From an uncultured Clostridium sp. (GTDB lineage: Bacteria; Bacillota; Clostridia; TANB77; CAG-508): a stretch of DNA of 39,948 bases. The position numbers and the translations under genes were made by a program. Below the pieces are notes generated by a model. The model searched no databases. It was not told the origin of the DNA and saw only the letters and a list, made by a program, of their open reading frames with translations. Shown here piece by piece: positions 17,023 to 24,246 of the stretch (the stretch's first letter is position 1; every line of letters begins with the position of its first letter). Location: positions 1-39,948 of the forward strand of contig USQY01000009.1 of the NCBI GenBank assembly GCA_900557045.1, written 5' to 3'.

Positions 17023-17075
17023 TTTCTTGCATATTATTTATATATTTCTTGCATATTAACTTGAATATTTCTTGC
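17023..17075. repeat. Three TTTCTTGC iterons upstream of rpmE
   Basis: TTTCTTGC occurs at 17023-17030, 17045-17052 and 17068-17075, each followed by AYATT, with 22-23 base spacing (about two helical turns). It lies ~130 bases upstream of rpmE and after the small membrane protein. Confidence 0.5.
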
Positions 17076-17090
17076 ACATTTATTTAGATA

Positions 17091-17258
17091 TTACTTATTT
17101 TTTAGTATTCCCGCATCTTGTTGATTTTGAATATATTGTGCTGATGATAGTAATTCGTCTTCTAGTGACATATTTTTTACTAATTTTGTTATAACATTAA
17201 ATAAGCAAGCTATGATTAATATGAACATTAATAATTTTTTCCATATTTTGGCTAACAT
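17091..17258 (-). CDS. 55-residue membrane protein, unknown
   Basis: The real start is ATG 17258, with AAGGAGG eight bases upstream; the frame extended to 17399 crosses the promoter at 17290-17317. The product begins MLAKIWKKLLMFILIIACLF, a short basic head and one membrane segment, followed by a ~30-residue, Lys-rich tail ending ILKNK. No family is recognised. A strong promoter and ribosome site make it a convincing gene. Confidence 0.6.
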   Translation of the reverse strand: MLAKIWKKLLMFILIIACLFNVITKLVKNMSLEDELLSSAQYIQNQQDAGILKNK

Positions 17259-17289
17259 AAAACTATCCTCCTTCAAACAATATACTATT

Positions 17290-17317
17290 ATTATACTACA
17301 TTTTTGAATTTTGTCAA
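17290..17317 (-). promoter_or_regulatory. Promoter of the 55-residue membrane protein
   Basis: On the minus strand TTGACA (17312-17317) and TATAAT (17290-17295), both consensus, with a 16-base spacer and ~32 bases from the ATG at 17258. Confidence 0.8.
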
Positions 17318-17460
17318 CCTGCGCATACAATATGTCATATAACATATGATTGCATAAACCTATTATAGCAAACTGAACACATAATTTTGAATAGTACACT
17401 CAATTACAATATTCTATATGTTTAACACATAATAGCAACACCCCTCTAATATGTTAATAA

Positions 17461-18264
17461 TTACTTTGTAAAATCCCATGGTGCCTCTTTATCGAAAGGA
17501 TTCTTTCTACTAAATGTTGCAGATTCATCTATATGTTCAAATAATTTATTAATACCTTTTCTAACGCCACTATGTCCTGTACATACAAGAATAATATTTT
17601 TGTTTTTTACGGTTTCTTTAAGTTTATGTAATGATTTTTTATTCATATCAGGATATTGTGTAAAAAAGTCAAAAAAGCTATAGCCACCTTTATTATTAAC
17701 TGCAAGGCAGTCCCCTGTAATAAGTATTTCGTCATCTATCAAATAACACATATGCCCTAATGTATGTCCTGGTATTGAAATAGCTTCTATTTTTATATTA
17801 TTTATATAAAAACATTCTTTATCATCAATTAATTTATAACCTTCATTTAATTCTACACAATTTTTTAATTTAATCCCCAGTTTAACCATTCTATATTGTG
17901 TTTTTAAAATATATTTTTCTTCTTCTTTACCTAAATAAATTTGTGCATTTGGAAATATATTTTTACCTTTTGCATCAACTCCTCCTGCATGGTCAACATC
18001 AGCATGTGTTAAAAAAACATAATTTATATCATTTGGATTAATATTAATTTTTTTAAATTCATCTTTTATTCCTTTAAAATTTAAATGTCCTGCATCAAAA
18101 GCAATTGTTGTATTATCTTTTGTGTAAAAATACATATTAACATCATTTTCTCTAATACATGATATTCCATTTCCAACAATTCCTGTATTTGTTGGATTAC
18201 AGTATTTCTTTCCTTTCATAATATATTTTTTTATATGATCATCAAAAAAATATAATAATCTCAT
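17461..18264 (-). CDS. MBL-fold metallo-hydrolase
   Basis: A 267-residue metallo-beta-lactamase-fold hydrolase, close in layout to quorum-quenching lactonase-like and other small MBL enzymes. The metal site reads THADVDHAGG (H87, D89, D91, H92), then IPGHTLGH near residue 162-169, TGDCLAV near 187, and CTGHSGV near 236. Canonical MBLs have HxHxDH; here the second His is Asp, seen in a subset of the superfamily. The substrate cannot be inferred. Its start follows AAAGGAG. It has its own promoter flanked by palindromes at 18431-18508. Confidence 0.88.
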   Translation of the reverse strand: MRLLYFFDDHIKKYIMKGKKYCNPTNTGIVGNGISCIRENDVNMYFYTKDNTTIAFDAGHLNFKGIKDEFKKININPNDINYVFLTHADVDHAGGVDAKGKNIFPNAQIYLGKEEEKYILKTQYRMVKLGIKLKNCVELNEGYKLIDDKECFYINNIKIEAISIPGHTLGHMCYLIDDEILITGDCLAVNNKGGYSFFDFFTQYPDMNKKSLHKLKETVKNKNIILVCTGHSGVRKGINKLFEHIDESATFSRKNPFDKEAPWDFTK

Positions 18265-18590
18265 AATTTATTTCTCCTTTTAATTATAATTATTGAGTAT
18301 TTTTTTATTTAATAATAGCACTTATTAGTATAAGTAATCCGATTAGAAATATAAAAATAGTTTACATATTTATTTTGTAAAACGTTAATTAAATTTTTAA
18401 TGCTACTATATTTTTCAAATATCCTCTTTATATGTGAATAATTATTCATATTTTATATTATACTATTTTTGTGCAGATGTCAATATAATATGAATTTTTT
18501 TTCATATTTAGTATGACATTACTTTTTATATTTTTTTGATACTAAAATATTATCTCACTTTTAAATTATTATTGTTTTATGTAAGCATGA
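18265..18590. promoter_or_regulatory. Regulatory gap upstream of the MBL gene
   Basis: About 325 bases without a gene. It holds a promoter for the MBL gene (TTGACA 18478-18483, TATAAT 18457-18462, 15-base spacer, minus strand) and two palindromes. One is at 18435-18448 (TGAATAATTATTCA, perfect, just downstream of the -10). The other is at 18487-18508 (AATATGAA, 6 Ts, TTCATATT), just upstream of the -35. Both share the TTCATATT half-site, suggesting two binding sites for one dimeric regulator; inference. Confidence 0.55.
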
Positions 18591-19316
18591 TTATATTAGT
18601 ATCTGAAAAATATATCCTATTCCAACCATAAAAAAATTACTCATTCCATGCATAATTGCAGGATAAACAATACTTTTTGATTTTGTATATGCAATTCCAT
18701 ATACTAGTCCTAGTATAAAAGCATATATCAGTTGAAATACATTAAAAGAGCAGGATATAGGATTAAATGTCCAAGTTATATGTGCAAGTGAAAATAAAAT
18801 TGCAGCTGTTATAATCTCAAATTTTTGATTTTTTCTTTTTTTCTCACATAAAACCCTCTCTAAAATATTGATTGGCAATGCCCTAAATAAGATTTCTTCA
18901 GATGTTCCAGACAAAAATAGTTGGAATCCTAATGTTCCAAGAACATTAACCATATTTAATTCATATTCAGATGGTGATATACTATTTGTTTTACATCCAA
19001 TTAAATATGATATAATCACATATATAAAAATGATCACACTGAAAACAATTGTATACTTTACGCCAACGCTATTAATTTTCGGTTTTAAATTAAATTTTAT
19101 ATTTTTTGTTTTTCCAATAATAAAAATAAGCAATAACGCAACTAACATTTGAATAATATGATGAACTGCTATTTTCATAAACACATTATCTTTATCAATC
19201 GCTGTATAATTGAATAAACTAGCTACAATTGAACCCAAATTACTTGCAAAAAACTGAATGACGAATAATATTATTACTGTAAAAAACAAATTTATTATTA
19301 TTTTTTTATCTTTCAT
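18591..19316 (-). CDS. CPBP-family intramembrane metalloprotease
   Basis: A 241-residue polytopic membrane protein of the CPBP (CAAX protease / bacteriocin-processing, Abi) family, with about seven membrane segments. The catalytic motifs are TSEEILFRALP (E140, E141, R145), FSLAH (H179) and IMHGMSN (H223, N227), all intact, so it should be active. Bacterial members include maturation and immunity proteases for bacteriocins; the role here is unknown. It overlaps a fragment of a second CPBP gene at 19306-19506 and lies downstream of a broken XRE regulator, so the cluster may once have been one operon. Confidence 0.9.
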   Translation of the reverse strand: MKDKKIIINLFFTVIILFVIQFFASNLGSIVASLFNYTAIDKDNVFMKIAVHHIIQMLVALLLIFIIGKTKNIKFNLKPKINSVGVKYTIVFSVIIFIYVIISYLIGCKTNSISPSEYELNMVNVLGTLGFQLFLSGTSEEILFRALPINILERVLCEKKRKNQKFEIITAAILFSLAHITWTFNPISCSFNVFQLIYAFILGLVYGIAYTKSKSIVYPAIMHGMSNFFMVGIGYIFQILI

Positions 19317-19506
19317 ACATAACTCCTCTATAGATTACTATTAGTTTTCCAAATAATATTGCAGTCATGATGTATGATAATTTTTCTCCCAAAGAATCCG
19401 CTAAAAAATATTTAGCAAATCCTCTAAAATATAATTCCTTTAAACATCCACAAACAATACTTAATGAAAATATCCCTAAAATTTGTATTATAGTTTTTTC
19501 CATCAT
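19306..19506 (-). pseudogene. Remnant of a second CPBP protease
   Basis: A 66-codon frame whose middle, CGCLKELYFRGFAKYFLAD then SLGEKLSYIMTAILFG, matches the first catalytic block of CPBP proteases (normally EExxYRG; here K-E). The N-terminal membrane block and the second and third catalytic motifs are gone. The ATG has no ribosome site because the hairpin at 19509-19537 lies directly in front of it. Confidence 0.65.
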
Positions 19507-19508
19507 TT

Positions 19509-19537
19509 GCAGTTATTCGAATTTTTCGAATAACTGC
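19509..19537. repeat. Perfect 13-bp palindromic hairpin
   Basis: GCAGTTATTCGAA (19509-19521) and its exact complement (19525-19537) flank a TTT loop. The site lies between the CPBP remnant and the XRE pseudogene. It could be an operator or a terminator remnant (TTCTTCTTTT follows on the plus strand). Confidence 0.7.
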
Positions 19538-19640
19538 TTCTTCTTTTAACTCGCCTGATTTAAATATTTCTTTTAAGTGATAGTTTATTGTGTTCACTTC
19601 AATTAACTACCAGCTAATTTTAATTATTATTTTTTATTTA

Positions 19641-20053
19641 CTAATGAAACATATAATATAGATTCTTTCCAAAATCATGAAATATACTATTCCATTTATC
19701 AAATATTGCACAAATAAATACAACAAATATAATTACGATAACAATATTCTTTATTTTTTTCCACATTTGTTCACCTTTAAATTGTTCGTTTGCTAACAAC
19801 TCATTTAATTTTGATAATTCAATAGATATATTATCAATAGCATTTGGTTTCTCTGTTTCAATATTTTTCCCAAGTAAATCACTTACAGATACTTGCAATA
19901 CTTCAGCAAGTTGTACAAGCATTTCTGCATCTGGAACAGATAATCCTTTTTCCCATTTTGAAATTGTCTGTCTAACAACATTTAGTCTTACCTAAAGTTG
20001 TTCTTGAGAAAATCCTTTTGAGATTCTTATTTTTTTAGATTTTGTTGAAACAT
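19641..20053 (-). pseudogene. XRE-family regulator with membrane tail, broken twice
   Basis: The minus strand from ATG 20053 (site GGAGAATTTAA upstream) codes for a normal HTH_XRE start, MFQQNLKK, then after a one-base change in frame IRISKGFSQEQL, a TAG stop, and VRLNVVRQTISKWEKGLSVPD followed by MLVQLAEVLQVSVSDLLG. The 'VRQTISKWEKG' helix is diagnostic. The frame loss lies in a run of seven As at 20030-20036 (eight would restore it), and the TAG at 19992-19994 replaces a sense codon. The C-terminal part has a linker and one membrane segment (IVIVIIFVVFICAIF). The two lesions make it a pseudogene unless both are sequence errors. Confidence 0.8.
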
Positions 20054-20179
20054 ATTTAAATTCTCCTTTCTTGCCTCTAATAATTTAATTGTATCAAAAG
20101 CAAGCCGTTGCTACAAGCAATGTATTTTAACATATCAATCAAACGCAGTTATTTCAGCATTTTCATTTACTCACTAAAT

Positions 20180-20365
20180 TTACCAACCTTTTATATAACA
20201 TATCAATACTAATATCCACATTATTAAATTTACAATATTTGAAACTACATAATATCCAAATAAAATACTAAAAATAGTTGTTATTATCATTACTATTGAA
20301 ATCACAGTTAATGCTTTACTACCTTTTATTTTATTAAATAATTTTTTAAACATATAATTACACAT
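20180..20365 (-). CDS. Small membrane protein, unknown
   Basis: A 61-codon frame, or 57 codons from the second ATG at 20353, with a basic head (MFKKLFNKIKGSK) and two closely spaced membrane segments. There is no good ribosome site and no family match. It may be real because it lies in the membrane-protein cluster on the coding strand, but support is limited. Confidence 0.35.
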   Translation of the reverse strand: MCNYMFKKLFNKIKGSKALTVISIVMIITTIFSILFGYYVVSNIVNLIMWILVLICYIKGW

Positions 20366-20427
20366 CTTTTCTATTTAATAAATTATTATTTTTCCAACTA
20401 ATTATTAAATCGACATGTAATTTGCAT

Positions 20428-20763
20428 TTATTTTTGATATTTCTCTGGCATTATCTTAATATCTCTAATCATATCACCATTTACAAGTCTACTTGTATTT
20501 TTCTCTGAAATCTTTATCCAATTTCCTTCTACAGATATTATTTTACCTGTAATTTCAAAAGACCCATTAAACAATGTAATTGCACATACTTTTCCTATAA
20601 AATCTTTCATTAATTCTGTTGGCATTTTCCTTTTCTCTCCTTTCTTTTTTCTGTTTATTACTCCTAAATAAAATTTATTTCTTCGCGGTATTATTATACA
20701 AAATAAAAGTATAATAAACCAAATCCACCAATAACTAATCTCTATCACCTCCATATTTATCAC
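20428..20763 (-). CDS. Small membrane-linked Sm-like protein (DUF6897-type)
   Basis: A 111-codon frame, about 108 residues from the second ATG. A short head with one membrane segment (ISYWWIWFIILLFCIII) is followed by KKKGEKRKMPTELM and a compact beta domain: MKDFIGKVCAITLFNGSFEI then TGKIISVEGNWIKI and NGDMIRDIKIMPEK. The latter resembles the small Sm-like domain described as DUF6897 in Clostridia. The start is uncertain because GGAGGTGATAG falls inside the frame at the fourth to seventh codons; a shorter cytosolic protein starting at MPTELMKDF, which has AAAGGAGAGAAAAGG upstream, is equally likely. Confidence 0.6.
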   Translation of the reverse strand: MINMEVIEISYWWIWFIILLFCIIIPRRNKFYLGVINRKKKGEKRKMPTELMKDFIGKVCAITLFNGSFEITGKIISVEGNWIKISEKNTSRLVNGDMIRDIKIMPEKYQK

Positions 20764-20804
20764 AAAAAACTACTATTTTTAACAAACCGCTAATTTGTTA
20801 TTAT

Positions 20805-21437
20805 CTATATCATTGAAATAATTGTCATAATAACAGTCATTCCATTTCCTAATAAATTCCCGATAAAATGTGCTGTCATTGGTACATATATATTTTTAGT
20901 ATTAATATATGAAACACTTAATGGTAAAGCCCAAATCATAGTTAAAAATATTCCCCATATTGTTAATGAATGTTCCAAAGCGTATAAAAACATTCCTAAT
21001 ATAGTTGTAATTAAAAGTATTCCTTTACTTTTAAAAGAAATTATACTTTTTCTATAAAATGTTTCTTCAACCACAGCGGGTAATGGTATTGTAGATATTG
21101 CAAATATTATTAACTTTAACCAACTATCTCTTTTTAATCCAATTGTTCCTGTATTATAATTAGAAAATACATTTTCTAAAATTGTTGTTATTATAAATGC
21201 TAACATAAAAAGTAGTGCTGTAATTATTACTTGTTTCCAAAATTTTTTTCCACTTTTTATATTATTTAACCATTCTTTAAATGAAAACTCTTTTTTTATA
21301 TAAAAATATATTAATAGAAACATATAAAAAAGAAAGTTAGTATAGATAAAATATTCCTTTGGTATAATAAAACAAGACACTACAAATATTATTTCTATTA
21401 TAATTGGTATTATATTTAATTTGATATATTTATTCAT
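20805..21437 (-). CDS. CPBP-family intramembrane metalloprotease (second copy)
   Basis: A 210-residue polytopic protein with about six membrane segments. Catalytic motifs: VVEETFYRKS (EE..YR, residues 123-130), LEHSL near 154, and PMTAHFIGN near 187, so it is likely functional. The start is taken as ATG 21437, which overlaps the stop of the 41-residue ORF (ATGAATAA); the frame continuing to 21464 is inside that ORF. The overlap implies translational coupling. It differs from the copy at 18591-19316 in sequence outside the motifs. Confidence 0.85.
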   Translation of the reverse strand: MNKYIKLNIIPIIIEIIFVVSCFIIPKEYFIYTNFLFYMFLLIYFYIKKEFSFKEWLNNIKSGKKFWKQVIITALLFMLAFIITTILENVFSNYNTGTIGLKRDSWLKLIIFAISTIPLPAVVEETFYRKSIISFKSKGILLITTILGMFLYALEHSLTIWGIFLTMIWALPLSVSYINTKNIYVPMTAHFIGNLLGNGMTVIMTIISMI

Positions 21438-21555
21438 TATTTTGCTCTCCAATCTTTTCAACAAATTCAGTAAAATATTTATTATCTTTTATTTCTAATA
21501 TTGTTGCTAAATTATTATTCTTTAATTCTACTACATCAAATACTTTTATTTGCAT
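21430..21555 (-). CDS. 41-residue protein coupled to the CPBP gene
   Basis: ATG 21555 starts a short frame: MQIKVFDVVELKNNNLATIL, EIKDNKYFTEFVEK, IGEQNNE, stopping inside the start of the CPBP gene (ATGAATAA). The VFDVVELK...TIL start resembles small DUF4926-like proteins. GGAAGG lies just upstream. The frame begins 12-15 bases past the end of the group II intron. Confidence 0.55.
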   Translation of the reverse strand: MQIKVFDVVELKNNNLATILEIKDNKYFTEFVEKIGEQNNE

Positions 21556-21609
21556 CTTCCTTCCTCATAGTTTAGTAGACAAGTGCCTCACGACACTAGC
21601 CCCTATACA

Positions 21610-21642
<33 letters not shown>

Positions 21643-21655
21643 CTCATAATAACAT

Positions 21656-22961
21656 TTACTTCCAATCGAATAAACTTATATAGATTTTAGGATATGGTAA
21701 TTTATATACCTTTAACATCTCCTTGAAACCTTCTACTGTATAGCTTTTCTTATGACTTCTTCTATTTAAGATTTTGTATAGAAAATCTATCGTTCTTTGT
21801 CTAAAACAACTTATCATTCTGCCATTGTGTGAAATTCCATAATAGCGATAATGTCCAATTAGCTTAATCTTTACTTGTTCCATTAGGTCACTTACTTTTA
21901 TATCTCTATTTTGATATAACCACACTTTCATAGCTTTTACTTTTTGTCTAAATTTCTTCTTGCTTGTCTTTAATTTAACACTAAATTTTCCACTTCTGCT
22001 TTTGCTACAATAGAATGTAAATCCTAAGAAATCAAATGTTTCTGGCTTTCTTTCTCCTCTTGCTTTCCTGTTTCCTTCTGCATATCTTCCAAATTCTAAT
22101 AATCTACTTTTGCTTTCTTCTAGTTCTAGTCCAAATTTACTCATTCTCTTCTTTAATGCTTCATAATATGCCTCTGCTTCATATTTATATTGAAAACCTG
22201 CAATAAAATCATCTGCATAGACAACTAGAAATGTATCTCCTTTTGCCCTCTTTTGTACAATTTCTTTATACCATAATACTAATACAAAGTGCATATATAT
22301 ATTTGCTAATACTGGGCTTATTATATTTCCTTGTGCTGAACCTTCTTCTGTTGCCACATATTTGCCTTTGTCCATTATTCCTGCTTTCAAGTATTTCTTA
22401 ATTAGTCCTATTATGTTTGGGTCTTTGATGTTATATTCCAAGAACTTAATCATCCAGTTATGGTCTATATGGTCGAAGAAACCGTTTAATATCTGCGTCT
22501 ACAATGTAGTTTATTTTATTTTCCATTATCTTATGATGCACATATTTTATTGCATTGTGACAACTTCTATTAGGTCTAAATCCATACATATTGTCTTGAA
22601 ATTTTGGTTCATATATTGCCTCTAGTATTTTCTTTAATGCTAATTGTACTATTTTGTCCTCATATATTGATATTCCTAGTGGTCTCATTTTACCGTTTCC
22701 CTTTGGTATATATACCCTAAGAGATGGTGCTGGTTTATATGCTTTATTCTTTAATCTTATTACTAAGTCTTTAATATTCTCGTTCAAGTTTTCTGCATAT
22801 TCTTTCTTACTAATATTGTCTATTCCTACTGCTTTACTACCATCTAGCTCCTTATGACATTGTTTAAGTAGTTCTTCATTAATTAAATGATATAGCGATG
22901 TAAATATTGGTCGCTGTTCGTTCTTTGATTTGTCTGCTATTCTTTCTAATTTTGTTTCCAT
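21656..22961 (-). pseudogene. ltrA: Group II intron reverse transcriptase/maturase, one-base frameshift
   Basis: A ~435-residue intron-encoded RT in two frames. The first part starts METKLERIADKSKNEQRPIF (ATG 22961, GGAGG upstream; start ATG at 23000 has no site) and runs through RT0-RT3 (SKAVGIDNISKKEY, VYIPKGNGKMRPLGI, NMYGFRPNRSCHNAI, IVDADI). It leaves frame at an extra G on the plus strand, position 22484: the codons that should read IKGFFDHIDHNW become IKRFLRPYRP-stop. The second part (21656-22453, plus ~30 codons before its first ATG) holds YADDF at the active site, SAQGNIISPVLANIYM and the maturase X domain ending SLFDWK. No endonuclease domain is seen. If the extra base is real, mobility is lost in cis. 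Confidence 0.9.
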
Positions 22962-23465
22962 TATTCCTCCTGTCCCTGAGTACAGATAATGTTTCCTCAA
23001 AAAGACCGTTATTATGTAAGTCCCTTCGCTCCATTTCCATTACAGAAACTTCATCACTACTACGAACTTATCCGACTGCCTAATATTTATTTGACATTCT
23101 CCGTTTTATTGTTGTTTGCCATACTTGTATTGCTACAAGAAATACTAGGCTCTCCCCAGTTGACAAGCAATCTCTATGTGAAACATGATTGGCACTATTG
23201 ACCCCGTGAAAGTTCAAATACTCTTACCATAACGATTATTTGAATATTGCATTCTGCAACAATTAATACATCTGCCTTTCAATTTAAGACAACATTTCGG
23301 AGCTGAACTGCCTTTTAACCCTGCTTCCTTGCTGTCTACGCTTTACTTGCAATATTACTATTACAAGCACAAGACTCGCTACTAGTTGGTTGGTTAGACC
23401 TTCACTAGACAAGATTTCCACTTGTTAGATTACTTACCCTTAGCTGGGCGCACAATTGTAATTTG

Positions 23466-23930
23466 TTATTTAATCGGAATATAGATCTCAATAACAGAAT
23501 CTTCTCTATTCCAATGAAATTTATAATCATATTTTTCAAAATAAACAAATTGCCTATTTTCTACTAAAATATTATTTTTAGGTATTATTTCTTTATAAAC
23601 ATAATTGATAGTATCTTTTAGTTTATTCATATTACCAATATGTTCTACCCTTAAATATTTACTTTTCAAAATTATCTTTTCTGTAAAATCATTTGGTACA
23701 AAATCTTTTTTAGGAATAGATATATAATAAAATATCTTATTTTCTATTTTTTCAATAAAAGCATATTTACACCAATTACTTCCTAAATATAACTTATTAT
23801 TTCTTAATTTACTATTAAATATTTTCCAATGGTTTTGTGCTAATTTTACATTATTACTTAATGATTTTGATAATTCATACCTTATTCCTATTACATTAAA
23901 TTCTTCTAATTCTATTATTTGATAATCCAT
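23466..23930 (-). CDS. GyrI-like / AraC-type effector-binding protein
   Basis: A 154-residue protein with the SHS2-based effector-binding fold found in AraC-E-binding and GyrI-like families. Typical signals are the first strand YQIIELEEFNVIGIRYELSK, the middle aromatic YYISIPKKD, and the C-terminal FVYFEKYDYKFHWNREDS with VIEIYIPIK, the usual 'x-E-I-Y-I-P-I' end. No DNA-binding domain is present, so it is a stand-alone small-molecule binding protein. It lies five bases after the DUF3781 gene and shares its promoter. Confidence 0.8.
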   Translation of the reverse strand: MDYQIIELEEFNVIGIRYELSKSLSNNVKLAQNHWKIFNSKLRNNKLYLGSNWCKYAFIEKIENKIFYYISIPKKDFVPNDFTEKIILKSKYLRVEHIGNMNKLKDTINYVYKEIIPKNNILVENRQFVYFEKYDYKFHWNREDSVIEIYIPIK

Positions 23931-23935
23931 CTATT

Positions 23936-24187
23936 TTACCTCTTTAATTTGTGTGCTGTTATAATTGTATAACTATATGAATTGATTGTTATTTTTATAT
24001 TATCAATTTCACAATACCAATTTTTACCCTGTTTATAGATGTTACAATTTTTATCTAAAACTTTATTCTTACAATACTCAACAACATCATCAGTATCTAA
24101 TTTAAGATTTTTCTTAATTCTATCAATACCCATTTCGGTAGTGTGAACTTTATCTATATTATTAAATAATACTTGTTTATCTTCCAT
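23936..24187 (-). CDS. DUF3781 protein
   Basis: An 83-residue protein. Its core NIDKVHTTEMGIDRIKKNL then LDTDDVVEYCK, GKNWYCEIDNIKITINSY and TIITAHKLK is the DUF3781 signature. The function is unknown. A GAGGAG site precedes ATG 24187, and an extended -10 promoter lies at 24224-24229. It forms a two-gene unit with the GyrI-like gene. Confidence 0.88.
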   Translation of the reverse strand: MEDKQVLFNNIDKVHTTEMGIDRIKKNLKLDTDDVVEYCKNKVLDKNCNIYKQGKNWYCEIDNIKITINSYSYTIITAHKLKR

Positions 24188-24223
24188 AAATATCTCCTCT
24201 ACAAATTACTATTTGATGAAATC

Positions 24224-24240
24224 ATTATAGCATAAATTTA
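24224..24240 (-). promoter_or_regulatory. Extended -10 promoter of the DUF3781/GyrI operon
   Basis: The minus strand reads TATGCTATAATG: TATAAT (24224-24229) with the TGn extended -10, and no good -35. Confidence 0.5.
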
Positions 24241-24246
24241 ATTTTT

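Noticed and set aside
22989..23201. Plus-strand frame of 70 codons near the intron 5' region
   Set aside because: It is antisense to the structured 5' RNA region of the group II intron; such frames recur in intron complements and are not genes.
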